In this document: piece after piece, positions 45,716 to 57,999 of the stretch
Numbering within the stretch: the first letter of the stretch is position 1
Layout of the letters: each line of letters opens with the position of its first letter
NCBI GenBank assembly: GCA_002914845.1
Contig: JXTC01000116.1
Location: 148,119 to 212,118 of the forward strand
Direction: 5' to 3'
DNA from: Trema orientale
Lineage: Eukaryota > Streptophyta > Magnoliopsida > Rosales > Cannabaceae
DNA: 64,000 bases
Notes under the pieces: model-generated
Database searches by the model: none
Seen by the model: the letters and a program-made list of their open reading frames with translations, nothing else
Told to the model about the DNA's origin: nothing
Program-made: the position numbers and the translations under genes

Positions 45716-46209
45716 AATATGTATATTCCAACATCATGTGTAAATTCAACTTGGACTTGGGGAAGAAGCCCCGTTCGTTTGTTTTCGCTTTTCATAGTAA
45801 TGGAACTAAATTCAGACAACCGAGTGGATCAAGAAAAGTAATAAAGGAGATATCACTTGTGAAGTTAATAATAGAATAGTATTATTATTTTTTGTGGCTT
45901 AATAAAGTTGCTTGGCAATTGTCATATCGCGTCTCACTGTATGGTATCTTGACTATTGCTTAAATGAAATGGTCTTGGATGTGAACAAAGATGGCATTGA
46001 ACTGAGTTAATAGCAAGTAACGTTTATAATCATATCACATTGGAGTGCCAAACTTGAGTCTTAAATGTATGTCAAGGATGACAAGGATTATAATGAAAAA
46101 TGAAGCTAAAGTATCCATAGTCCATACAGAGATACAAACAAACCATAAATGATAGAGATAGAGCAGAGCAGTGCATAAGATATATGATATCATATCATTT
46201 GATTTGATT
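45716..46209. other. 3' regions of two convergent genes
   Basis: Lies between the stop codons of the EF-hand gene (+) and the small prefoldin-like gene (-). AATAAA-like signals occur near 45839 and 45899. No other feature. Confidence 0.5.
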
Positions 46210-46701
46210 TCAAGCAGAATTGGAATTGAGCTTGTCTAGTCGAGATTTGGCCTGATCAAGTAGTTCTGTCCGCAAAACATAAACATGGATATTAGTAAAT
46301 ACAAAAAGACAGCAAGAGGAGAAGAATAGAGTAGAGGAGTTAATAAGAAAGAAGAAGGGGTTCAATTCATAATCAATTAATAAATTAATTAATTACTTTG
46401 CTCAGATGATGTTGCTTTCTGGATTGTTGTGCGGAAATAGATGTTCCCATTCTTGTGATACACCGGCTGTGGAGTGGAGTTTTTGGATTGAAAGTAAAAG
46501 TATATGATCAGATTAAAATACCCAGATGATAATATACACATAAATAAAAATATAGGATACCCTTACCCTGGAGGAAGAAAGAGCATTGAGCTCTGCTAAA
46601 GCAATCTCATGGCTTCTTATCTCCTTGATAAGCCCAACTTTTTGAGTGGTCTCTGCCTCCATAGCAGACGACGACGACCATCTACTTGTACTTGCCATCA
46701 T
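46210..46701 (-). CDS. small prefoldin-like protein, ASDURF-like
   Basis: Three exons on the minus strand, 46701-46567, 46466-46397 and 46265-46210, all GT-AG with phases 0 and 1, giving 86 aa. The protein reads as an N-terminal Ser-rich tail, a helix (VGLIKEIRSHEIALAELNAL), a central hairpin-like segment PVYHKNGNIYFRTT and a second helix (LLDQAKSRLDKLNSNSA). Two helices joined by a short strand pair is the beta-type prefoldin layout. The central motif, with an x-VYx(K/Q)NxNxxF pattern, resembles the human ASDURF protein, the prefoldin-like subunit of the PAQosome encoded upstream of ASNSD1. Here it is an ordinary spliced gene. A role in the R2TP/prefoldin-like cochaperone is inferred by resemblance only. 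An alternative start is the internal Met at residue 14. Confidence 0.75.
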
Positions 46702-47660
46702 CTCTAAGTCTACTCTCGCTCGTCTCTACACACTCTTCTCTTTCCTTCCACAAAGGACAAAGGAAAAGAGAGAATAAGAGAGGAGAGGAGGCGAATGAAT
46801 AATGTATGGTGTACTACCACTGTACAGTACAAATATGAAATATTAGCTCTTGGGCTCATTATTGGATTTTGGGCTTTCATTGGGCTTTGTTCTTCCAAGG
46901 ACCATGGGACGGGATGGGGATCAATTACTAATGGGCTACTGTGCGTATGAATCAAAGCCCACTTCACTATCCACCTTAGATGCCCATTTTGTATCGCTTG
47001 CTCTCTACTTCTACTTCTACTTGAACTTGAAGGGGATCTTACCCAGCAAAATGGTCCGTTTTCACATTTCTCATTAATAGAATGAAGTTTAGAAAAGGTC
47101 ATTTATGATAAATAATCTAAACTTTTTTCATATTCTAAACAACATCTCATCCACTCCAAAAATATATGGATTTTTTTCCCTTAACAACAAAACACTACTA
47201 TGCACTTTTTCTGACAATTTTTTTTAAAATAAAAATATAAATAAAATTTGAGGTCACATAAAATAGGTAAAGCGTAGTTTTTTTTTTTTTAATATTCTTT
47301 GACCTGTCATAAACACTTTATTCCTAGTTGCATTTTAAGCATAAAACAAATATTCTCTACTCCAATTGGGCTCCTACCCATTAGAAGTAACAAAATGGGC
47401 TTTTAGCCAAACGGCCGAATTCTGGATTATAGTTTGGCCGTTTTTCATATTTAATATATCAGAATATGTTGATTTATTTTTTGATAATTAATTTATTTTT
47501 TAAAAAAATAGATCAATTACAAAAGCAGTCATTTATCAAAATAAACTTACAAAACGGTCATTCATTAAATAGGTATAAAAAATAATAGTTTTTAAAAAAA
47601 AATTTTTAAAAAGGCCATTTCTTATAAATACTCCTACAAAATTCGCCCAATTAAACTAAA
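46702..47660. other. upstream region of the prefoldin-like gene and AT-rich spacer
   Basis: The promoter of the minus-strand gene lies at the left. Beyond about 47100 the sequence is AT-rich and appears to be decayed repeats. No gene is supported. Confidence 0.45.
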
Positions 47661-47680
47661 AATAGTGTTTCTAATACTTT

Positions 47681-47830
47681 TACCTATAAAAGTAAAAAAG
47701 AATTATAAAAATACAGTGGATCGATTTTTTTTCAATTCTCATATCGCTTTTATTTTTGAAAAATACCACTTTTAAGAAATTTTTTTAAAATGTCATTTTA
47801 AAATGCTTATTAATTACTAGTGTTTGAAAA
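47681..47830. repeat. single-arm relative of the foldback element at 17390
   Basis: TTACCTATAAAAGTAAAAAAGAATTATAAAAATAC is followed by CAATTCTCATA, TTTTATTTTTGAAAAAT and ACCACTTTTAA. The order and motifs match the left arm of the element at 17390-17783. The mirror arm is not recognisable. Confidence 0.5.
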
Positions 47831-47870
47831 ATCCAATTGGGCTCATACGCATTAAAAGTAGGGCATTTTA

Positions 47871-48151
47871 GGGAAATTGACCTGAGTAGTACTAATTTAG
47901 AACAAAATAACTTTTTTAGTAATTTTTTTTAAATTGGCATTTCTAGTAATGTCACAAATTGTATGATGAGAGGTCACACAATTTGTGACTATAAAATTAT
48001 AATTTTTCTAAAACTAATTAATAGTCATAAATTATGTGACAGAGTGTCACACAAGATCATAAAACACTAAAACTCTACTAGAAAAGTCATTTTTCAAATT
48101 ACTCCTAAAAAGTTATTTTAGTCAAAATTACTACTATTTATTTCAATTTCC
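47871..48151. mobile_element. TIR element, about 280 bp
   Basis: Left end GGGAAATTGACCTGAGTAGT and inverse right end GGAAATTGAAATAAATAGTA, continuing as AAAATAACTTTTT and CTTTTCTAGTA/ATTTCTAGTAA blocks over more than 70 bp. Inside is a TCACAAATTGT/ACACAATTTGTGA pair. There is no clear target duplication and no coding sequence. Confidence 0.6.
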
Positions 48152-49009
48152 TGGCTCTTTACCTGCATCTTTTCTGGCCTTTTTTTTTTTGGTTTCCTCT
48201 CTTTCTTTCATTAAAATTTTTAGATTAATTATGTCCTTTATTAGTTCTTTTTTTTGTGGTTAAATTTTTTAGTCATTAAATATCAACAGAAAAAGGAAAA
48301 AAATTTCAAAAAAAAATTTAAAAGAAAAAAAAAAGTTAAACTGAAAAAAAAAAAAAAAAAATCTACCTTTAGCAGCCAAAATAGGCTTATGGATTGGCGT
48401 CTACACTAGTAATAAGAATGGATTATATGGTATCCAAGTTAGTTATTTTTGGCAGATGAATTTTGAACAAAAATTAAAGTTAAGTTGTTGTACTGACCCA
48501 GTCAAACATCCCAAGTCGAACTTTCTCTGGCTGGGATCCAAATTTTTTATTAAATGAAAGTCCTAATTTTATAAATAATTTATAATTTGTCTATTTTTTT
48601 CGTTACATATAATGTCCCTTCTATTTTTCAGATAACATCCTTTATCAATTACTGTTAGTCGAGATTTGGCTTGATGTAGTTTTGCCACAAAACAATACTA
48701 TGTAAAACTAAAACAAAGAATATTTTAAGAAAACCTAAGCACGTCAAAATTTTGAAGCAATTTTTATATTTTACTAAGATTTCAAAAAATTAGATAATAG
48801 CGTGTGTAAATATATCACACGTTCAACACTAGCTGGATAATTCGTAATAATTGGTTGAAAATATAACATCATCATCACCGCAAGATGAATGAAAATCATT
48901 GCTCACTAGAGAAACACACCCAAAACTCACATTATCTAATAACGTGATATACGTGTGTGTATACATATGGTTAGGACTTTTAATATATATATATATATAT
49001 GGAAAATGA
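48152..49009. other. 3' flank of the MSL10-like gene
   Basis: AT-rich spacer with poly-T and poly-A tracts (for example about 48180-48190 and 48343-48361) and an AT run at about 48983-49000. No gene is seen. Confidence 0.5.
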
Positions 49010-52000
49010 TCAAGGCGTAGTCATGACATGATTATTGGTGGCGTTGGGGACCAAGTTGAATTGTGTGAGATGCACCTCCTGAGGAAGAAGATGATATTTT
49101 ATGCGAAGGCTTTCGAATATCTTCTTCAGTTCCAACACCAGCTCTGATTTTCGACTGCTCTTTTCGCCGTAGTTCTGATGGTTCATGGTATGCTGCACGT
49201 ATAGCCCCATTTTCAGCTTGTTCACGTTGTCTATCTCCTTCACTAACACGCTGTGTTTCGGATTCCAGTGCTTCGGCTTACTCTCTATGTATCTGCATGC
49301 ATTTGTTCATAATTTGTTCAAAATCTTATTCAACCAATTGCTAGGCAATAATATTGGACAATTAATTAATTAGCATATCAAACGAGATTTAATACTAATG
49401 CTAAGAGAAATATGAAAATATGTCGTACGTGTGAACATATGAAAAAATGTGATGCAATAATTATATGAAAACTTGTTGTGTGTGATATGTAATTAGTCAC
49501 AATATATAGTCCCAAAGAGCGCAAATGTGATGCGGCAAATAAGAGGGTGAATTTCAAACCATCACCATTGTGGGTTGATAGATCACTCCTAAGAGAAGGC
49601 GAACCCATCTTTTACTCTGAAACCAGAGAAAATATTCTCTCAACTCAAAATACAATCTCCAGATTAAATTTGTCTCTCTTTGCAAGCTGGAAGATGATAT
49701 ACAGACCCAAAAATTAAAACACTGCGTTTTGCCCAAACAGCAGCTGGAAAACCAAAGCAAAACGACGCGTTCTAAACAAGGACCCGCTTAAAACGACAAG
49801 TACAAGTAATTTAAAAAAGAAAAAAGGACAATCTAACCAGAGCAAAACGACATACGTTTTGACCCCTGCCTCCTACATCAAAATGTGATCTAGTTGTACA
49901 CAGAAAAAGTGTTATTTATCATTATTGTAGATGCAATTATAATTATTAGTGAAATGCATGCCACTGAACAAGTTATTGTTTTATTCTCAAATACTATATT
50001 GTGCCACATGCATCACCTAATTAAGGTACAATGCAGGCCACTAGCTAACAGCTTAGTTGTTCGTACGTTCAATTATATTTCGTCACATAGTCACAATTTT
50101 CAAGATAGACATAAATAAATACTTTCAGTATAGTGAGTTGCTTAAGGTGATGTATAGCAGCAGTCATACTGTAGTGTATGTGTGTGTGTGTGTATATATA
50201 TAACTCACGTTTGTATGGCCTTCTTGAGCTGAGTGATGTCGTCGGCAGGAGTGGAGACGTCAATGGTGAACTCAACAGAATCAGCCATGTCAGGGCTCCG
50301 CCTGAAATTGCTGATAGGCTTGGTGAGGAGCACAGAGTTGGGGTAGTAAATCTTCTCGTTGTCGTATCTCAAGAAGACGGTCGTAAGAATGTTCATCTCC
50401 TCGACGATCATCTGGACACCGTCGACAACGCAGCGGTCACCAACGTCGAAGGGATGCATGACAAAGACGAAGACGATGGACTCGAACATGGTCTTGCATG
50501 TGTTCTGGAACATGAAGCCAACAAGAAGCAGCTGCGACGTCACCACGAAGACAACCTTTGTGGTGGCCAAACCCATCACAAGCAGTGACACCACCGTTAT
50601 CACCACCAGCACCACCGCGCTCGCCAGCTTGTGCAGTTGGTGAACCGCCGTTTTTGTGTCGTTTAGGGAATGCGCCAGAGCTTTGCGCTCCACGTATGCA
50701 TGTACCTGCAATTAATACAAATATTCAATTTACAATCGAGTACATAGCTGGATAAACATGCATATGTACTTACTTACACGAATATAATATAGGTGTATGC
50801 ATATACTTAAGTAACGGGTACGTACGTACCACCCAGTTTCGGAAGGATGACTTTGAGATTCTTCCACTTTCTGATCCTTCGAATAGAGGGAAGATGGTGT
50901 AAACCTCTTCATACTTCAAGAAGCGGAGTAAATCTTCCTCTTCTATGTATCTATGTAGTTATATATACAACAAGCAATATAATTAATAGAGTTGATTAAT
51001 GTATTGGTGTGTATATTTTATAAGATGTAATTAAAAATGTAACAGTAGAGCTGCAAAAATTTTAGGAGACATATGCGTGTACGAAATATCATCAATCACA
51101 TTCATTGATTTGACCAGACGCGCTGTATTTTGTGATCACCAAAAGGTCGTCGAAAAAAAAATTAGGGAAAAAATGAGAGAAAGAAAGAAAGCTGAGAGAA
51201 TAGTAATGTGTCCGCAAAAGTTGTGGTAGCTTTAAATGAATGTACTATAACGGTCCCAAAAATGAACTGCATATATTGGATATATAAGAATTCGTGTTAA
51301 TGGAATATAAGATTTTAAATAAATGTTGAATGGCCAAAATTTATGAATTAAATGTAGGAAAATACTAGCTAGAGGCACGCGGTAAGCACTACATGCTAAC
51401 ACATTTTTAAATTTGCGTGTGGATTAGCACTACAGGTGACCATTTAAAAGTATAATGTGCAGTAGCTAGCAAAATGTAACTATACATCTTGAAGAATGTA
51501 CGTATACTACTCAAGAGTAAATCAAAATTTTTAATTAGTAATTGGTGCTACTTAATAATAGAATTATCTAAAGAAGATACCAATTAGTTTGCCACTATAG
51601 CGAGAAAAATGTATAACCAATTCAAATTAATAAGAACATGATTTTGATCCAAAGTAAAAATTTGAAAAAAAATAAAAAATAAAAACTAAAAAATAAAAAC
51701 AAAAAAGAAAGAATCGGAATAAATAAGATTGTAACTGTTTTCAAATTGTCCACGTGCTAAACAGTTAATATAAGTTCAATAATATATATGAATTTATATC
51801 CTCTACATAGTCCCCTCCGTAGGGGTTGTGAGACTCATGAGTCATGACCAGGCATGCATAAAATGTTAGCAAACTGAATATATATATATATACATAATTA
51901 ATATAATAGGTACTTTTTTATTCATTATCAGTACTGTTAGATTTCAATCTAATGATTATAAATATAAATATTATCATTTAATTCATATTGAAACTTGTTC

Positions 52001-55000
52001 CAGCATAATTAATTATAACTGTTAGATTGAAATTTAACGGTCAAAATTAATATACCTACTAATAATAAATTTTTAAAAAATATTTATTGTACTTATGAAC
52101 GATATATTTATAAATATAGAGTTCCAATTTATTAACTGAACTGGTGAAGGTGAAGTATTTCCGAAAGAAATTCGCTCAGAAAAGAAAAAGGTCAATTTTA
52201 ACTTTGATAAAGAGAGAAACTGTTCAATTTTGTTATTTAATTTCCATTATAATCGTATTATTATTGTCGAATACACTAACTAAATAAATACATAAATAAA
52301 GCAAACAATTAAACTAATTAATGACACCACATTCAAATTCGAATCTCCAAATGAAATGATCTGGTTTCCCGTTTCCTTTTGTTTCTGTAGTAGATATTAC
52401 CTTTTAAGGTCTAGTAGACCACAAAGAAGAAAAATTTTTAAGAAAGAAATTAAGAAAATGAAGTGACACTGGTCTGGTCCTCTATGGTTGATGAAAAGTC
52501 AAGCGATTTAATATTGAAAGCAAATTTTGGTGTAGTAGGTAATAACATTATTAACACATCCCTTTTGCTTTTTAAAAAATATATTTTATTAACATTATAG
52601 CAATTTATTTATTAAAAAAAATGAAAAGAAGAAAAAACAAGCATTATTTGAGTGTAATCGTTTCACGTTGTGTACGTGGCAGTGTTTCAGTGTTTTTAAA
52701 GTGCAAATCATCAAATGGTAGTATATAAAATGTGCTTAATGAAAGTGGATTCTTTTTCTTTTCTCCCAACAAAGATAAAATAGAATACGGGTACTAATAC
52801 ACAATTTTTTAGTTAATGGAGACTAACTCAGTCAGTTCAAAATTTAAAGATGTATGTGAGTTTGGAGATCAGAGGTTTAAACTTTAATAGTAATAAATGT
52901 GTGAATTATTTTTTTTTAATTTTATAATAAACAGGAGTTATTAGTTAAGCTCCTTTTTTTAATTAAGAAAAAAAGGACACGGGTAATATTGTTAAATTGA
53001 TTGATACCTAGGTAGAAAGAAAAGCAACACTAACAGCCATTACCTTTACCTGGATATCCACTTGTAGTTGTTGAATCTATCCACCACTTTGAAGAAAAAC
53101 CAACACAAAACAAAACAAAACAAAAACTAAGCCTGAAAGTTAAAAAGGGTCCAACACTGCACTTTGATGTACGTGTACGCATGATAATATGCCAGCGATA
53201 TTACAACCACGAACCAATTACAATGAGTGGCATTTACGAGGTCATAATAAGACTATGCCCTCTCTTACGAGTACATAGTGTAGTGTTGTACATAAGTTGT
53301 ATTGTCCATACCATCCAACAATAACCCTTCAATGGTTACTGGTGAGACATATATGATCAGTCGTATTCAGTACTATGTTTTCATGGGTATTTTGTACTCA
53401 CAAAATAAACACATTTGGTCAAATATTCTATCATTACTCCAGTAGTCAACCTAAAATTCAGAATTCCTAATTTTTATCGATCATTTATAGATTAAATACC
53501 AATGCCAATGTCACCCCTGGCAATATTATTCATAAATAAGCAAATATGTTGATTCATTCTGCCGGAGCTGTAGCGGAAACTACACATATACCAAGTTCTC
53601 TTACATAGAACTAGCCAGCTATTTGGTTTAGAGTGAGCATTTATGCCATCGTTGTAGGTGAATATTAGACATTGATTGTTAAAAATGGAAAACACAATCC
53701 ATAAAACAAAAGCTGGTGCACATTATTTCTGGTTGAGGGATCGATGCGAGAGTAGTTAACAACAATATTGGTGGCTAATGTAATACAATTCTCTATTTAA
53801 CTGAAATTCACATAAATTCCACCAACAGACTCACTAATTGAATGCATTCGTGACGTCCCGCTAATTGCACATTCACTAAGAGTAGTATAGGTTTATGAAA
53901 AGTGTCCTAAAAGACTCATGTTAGTTATAGGCAAATATTGGTGGCTCGTAGTAAATTCCATCGCTAATAAGACTCGACTAGTTGAGGCTCAATTGTGAAC
54001 CATCATAATAGTTTATTAAGAGTTTTGCAATAAGATCTAGTAGATCAATCTTCTCTAAGTTGGTGTCTTAAACTAATATTAGTTAATGGAAAATCTCGGA
54101 TAACGTGAGAGGTGAGATCAATAGATATATTTATTTATCGTGTATATGTTAACTAACTAGCTAGCTAGAACCAAATTAATTATATATGAGAGAAAAAGAG
54201 AGAAATAAATTTTTAAAGTGACTAACTTGGCACCAGTCTTGGCAACATGCTTGAAGATCCGCTTGGCGCAGTTCCTAGCCTCCCACTCACTAGTGATCTC
54301 CGATTCAGTATTCCCAAAATCATCCACCGTCGTCGATATCGTCGACAGCCCCGACGACATAACATAGCTCACCATCCTCTTCACGCTCCAGGCGGTGGGC
54401 CGCCTCTGCCTGCTCAGCCTCTTCAGCTTCTCCATGTCAATCCTCTTCCTCCCAGACGTCCCTGCAGGAGGAGGCTGAGTCTGGTCCTGCTGCTGCTGCT
54501 GCTGCCTCCTCCCCCTCAGCCTAGCCGGCATCGACTTGGCAGCCCTCATCCTCCTCAGCCTCGGCTCCTCCCTCTCGTCCTCGTCAATCGGCGGCCCCGA
54601 GAGCGCGTCCAGTATATAATGATGGAACACGCTCTCCTGCATCCGGTCGAAGAAGGTGGCCACGTGGAAGGAGGAGGCCAGAACCTTGACGAAGACGATC
54701 TTGAGGAGCCAGATGGTGGCCCCCACCAGGACGGCTATGAGGAAGCGAAACACCTTCTTTAAGACCTTGTTGTGCTTGTGGACGTCCGGGAACATGATCA
54801 TCCACGCCACCAGGACCAGCGCCAGCCACGCGCAGTTCTGGAAGCTCTTCCGCAGCCCGTACACGAAGTAGAGCACCTTCTCCTTGAGCATGAAGTTGCG
54901 CTCGATCAGGAAGACGCCGAACCCCACCACCCACCCGGACACGAGGCGGCCGCAGAACACCACCATGATCATCAGGCACCATTTCCAGATCTCCAGGCTC

Positions 55001-55470
55001 CATTGCTGCTTGTGCTTGAGGCTTTTGAGCGTAAGGGAGCAGATCAGGCACGTCATTATGACCAGGAACAGAGTCCACTCCATCGCCAATCGCTTGTTCA
55101 TCCTCTTCTTCTTTCGTCGTCGTTTCCGGTGCTTATTGTCGTCGTCGTATCCAACGTCGTCGTTTTCGAGTTCTTCGCCGTACCATTCGTCGTCGGAAGA
55201 GGAGGAGGATGATGAGGTGTCGTCATCGAATTCGTTTAAGGGTTGGAGCTCTTGGGAGTATTCGGAGATTTTGTTAGGGGGGATCAAGGGATGGGTTATC
55301 TCCTCAAAACGGGACCTGGGTTTGGAAAAGTTGAGGCGTCTTAGGATTTTGGGACTAGTAGTACTAGTTCGGAGTTCTTGGTGATTTTGATCGGGTTTGG
55401 GTTTGGGTTTGGTGTTTGGTGGATCGATGTTTAAGACTACATGCTCGTTTTTGCTTTTCTCTACTTCCAT
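49010..55470 (-). CDS. MSL10: mechanosensitive ion channel, MSL10-type
   Basis: Four exons on the minus strand: 55470-54227, 50950-50830, 50705-50209 and 49292-49010. All borders are GT-AG with phases 2, 0 and 2, giving 714 aa (Arabidopsis MSL10 has 734). The soluble N-terminus (1-128) has a poly-Ser and acidic stretch and a KHRKRRRKKKR basic block. Four helices follow at about 131-149, 161-190, 211-228 and 241-262, then a long cytosolic loop with a Gln run. Exons 2 and 3 give YIEEEDLLRFLKYEEVYTIF, and two more helices (about 485-530) leading into the MscS domain FESIVFVFVMHPFDVGDRCV. The protein is a plasma-membrane, tension-gated anion channel also linked to cell-death signalling. Intron 1 is 3.3 kb. 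MSL9/MSL10 assignment is by overall layout. The ATG at 55470 is the first in frame. Confidence 0.93.
50951..54226 (-). other. intron 1 of the MSL10-type gene, 3.3 kb
   Basis: A long intron with no nested gene that I can support. It contains an inverted-repeat element (51907-52058), AT runs and several short frames of random appearance. Donor GTTAGT and acceptor CATAG are at its ends. Confidence 0.75.
51907..52058. mobile_element. inverted-repeat MITE in MSL10 intron, 150 bp
   Basis: Left TAGGTACTTTTTTATTC and inverse right TAGGTATATTAATTTTG, each followed by an ACCGTTAAATTTCAATCTAA-type block containing the palindrome TTAGATTTCAATCTAA. The AGGTA...CCGTT(G/A)GAT layout recalls MITE family A but is more diverged, so it may be a distant relative. 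Confidence 0.5.
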
Positions 55471-55547
55471 GGCTGCCTTGCGCTTGATCAATCTTGATTC
55501 CACAACCACACTACAGCTATATATAGTAGTAGTAGTAGCACTAGCTG

Positions 55548-55591
<44 letters not shown>

Positions 55592-55760
55592 ATGTGTATA
55601 TGTGTATCGTGTGTATGTGAGGGTGGGTCTGTGTGTGTGAATGACTGAGGTTTATACAAGACAATGCACTCTTTATAATTTCTCTAATGGGAATGCATTG
55701 ATATATGTTATATATACATTATATATCCCTATATATATATATAGCAGCTAAAAAAGGAAT
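55471..55760 (-). promoter_or_regulatory. 5' leader of the MSL10-type gene with GA/CT microsatellite
   Basis: About 18-19 GA units at about 55552-55590 (CT on the coding strand) lie about 80 bp upstream of the start codon. The reading frame is open through the repeat for over 60 codons upstream of the ATG but has no ATG, so the leader is untranslated unless a non-ATG start is used. CT tracts near plant start sites are often promoter or leader elements. Confidence 0.55.
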
Positions 55761-57432
55761 TAGCTTTCGAGGGTTTCCTCTCTTCTTCAAAAATTTCTCT
55801 CTTTTCCCTTTTTGTTTATTTAGTTATTTATTTAATAATAATATTTTGCTCTAAATTTCAATGCTAAGATTCAATTTGAATATTTTGTAATTCTATAAAG
55901 AGAAATCATCTCCGCTAGTTTCGATTTCTTTACAACTTTTTCCTTTTCTCATTTAGAAATTACAAATTCTTTTCATGTCGAAAGTAATTAAAGAACTTAA
56001 AATATCTTTTTTTTAAATAAAAAAATAGCTATAAATATCAATTAAGGGAATCGAAAATTGCAAAACGACAATGAATGTGTACAAATTAATAAAACATTGT
56101 AGGACCCATTTCGAGAAATTATATGAATGCCCTGTGTGTTCTCATCCTGATCATCTCTTACTTTGACGATGGTCAATTCAACATCATCTGGCCGTAGCCT
56201 CTTCCTTTCAACTAACTGGGAACACAATCAAAAGAGTACATCAAAATATCACATCTGCCATCACTTTGTAATGACATATATATTTCAATCTTTTCTTTTA
56301 AGTATTAACAACGTGATTCATTGCAATTCAACTTTACCAAAGCCATCACTGTTCATTCTAATTTCTAACAACCGGATGAATCTAAGATCTTATTTCAATG
56401 AGAATACAATGAGAACAAATTTCAAATTAAAGCGATAGCATAATAACTAAAGGTTGTTTTGCACTTTGCAAAATAGATTAAGAAAATGAACATTTAGTAA
56501 ATGACATATTTTTAAGAAAACTCCCGACAAAAATAGTTTTTTGGAGTTAATGTAAACTCGACCATGCTCACCAAGACGTAGTAAATTTAATTTTTTTTTT
56601 AATTCAAAGAATAATGTAGTAGTTATAAGAATCCAAAATTGGAGTTTTTAGTCCATAATGTTTTGAAAAAGATGCAAAATCAATTTTCACTCAATTAGAT
56701 CCAAGAAACGGGATCATCTGTCCCCATTTTATGTCTCATCTCACGATCATATAAATATTAAGAAGCCACCCCTCAAATTTAAAATCTCACTAAGTCACGT
56801 TTGGAAGAATGAAAAAAAAAAAAAAAATAGACCTGTGAAAGCCAAGTAAATAGAAGGATATAAAAGGCTCCATAGTGTTTTCTGCCATGGTGGTACCTAA
56901 ACTTTGGGGGAAAGGACATATATCATATTGATCTCTGCCAGCGCCGAAGTCAAAGTCATGGATATCTTGTGCACTTGTACTCCGATGCGCATTTGATAAT
57001 TCCACTGTAGAGATCAACTTCAGTTGCTTGAAGGGGTGACGGAGCTAGAAAATTTTCTTAGGGGGTATAGACTAAAATTTTTTTAGCTAAGTTTGAAACA
57101 CTTTAGTTAACATAAACCAATATAAATTAAAAAGAGTATTTAAAGCGAGTTAAAAGAAAAATTATCAAAGTGAAAGCAAAATATAATATTTTAAAATAAC
57201 ATAAGTAAATTTTAGAAATTTAAAAGAAAAATAGTGTGTCTCATTAAAGACGTTATTGATTCTTTTTATAAAACAGGGACAAAAATTATAATTATAAAAA
57301 TTCAGGAGGGCAAACAGAAGACAAAACTAAAATTTTATAATAAAATTAAGGATAAAAGTATAATTTCAAAAAAAAAATGAGGAGGGCCACCGCCCCCCTT
57401 CCGTGAGCATATATTGGCTCTGTCCATACTTG
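55761..57432. other. spacer with an exon-like fragment
   Basis: No complete gene. At about 56214-56161 on the minus strand an 18-codon open piece, LVERKRLRPDDVELTIVK, is bordered by a good acceptor (GTTCCCAG) and donor (GTAAGAG); it looks like a stray exon of an unrecognised gene. A second minus-strand frame (about 57017-56880) might also be a fragment. Confidence 0.35.
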
Positions 57433-57999
57433 TAGGGGTGTTCATCCAATCCAATTCGCACTTTTTTAGTATATTTATATTTTGATCTGCACTAGGTGCA
57501 GATTTCAGATTTCTTATTCAATCCAATCCGCATAAAATATTTAAACCAATCCAATCCAATCTAATCCGCAAATGTGCGGATTAGATCGGTTACTTTAGAT
57601 TGGTTGCTTAGACTTGATAAATAAAATTTTAAAATTGGGCTTCATATTATTTTTTGTCTTGGATTTTTAATTTTAGCACAAATTTGAGTCATTTTTACAA
57701 ATTTGACTGATTATTGATCATATATATGCATATAAAATTAAATATAATCTACTAAAATCTAAAATTAAACTTAATTTAAACCTAAAATATTAAATAATAT
57801 ATATTTTATTTAAAAGTCTATATATTACGTGCGAATTGGATTGGATTGGATCGGTTACTTTTCAAGGTAAAAAAAAAAAAAAAGGAATCCAATCTGCAGA
57901 ATCGTGGATTTTAATTTTTTAATCCAATCCAATCCGCACAAGAGCGGATATCCATACTTTGCGGATTGGATTGGATCGTGTGGATTTTGAATATCCCTG
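57433..57999. mobile_element. hAT-like MITE rich in GGATTGGATT repeats, 570 bp
   Basis: Ends TAGGGGTGTTCATCC and the inverse CAGGGATATTCA. Both halves carry many AATCC/GGATT pentamers and the block GGATTGGATTGGATCG, arranged as inverted subterminal repeats around an AT-rich middle. Flanking 8-mers CATACTTG and GTTGCTTG agree in only 5 positions, so the target site is decayed. A fragment lies at 4190-4355. Confidence 0.65.

Noticed and set aside
54247-55384. Several long open frames overlapping MSL10 exon 1 in other frames
   Set aside because: They are shadows of a high-GC exon; the MSL10 frame has family motifs and splices correctly.
55471-55659. Starting the MSL10-type protein 63 codons further upstream
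   Set aside because: No ATG exists there; the first in-frame ATG is at 55470 and the extension is Ser-Leu microsatellite.
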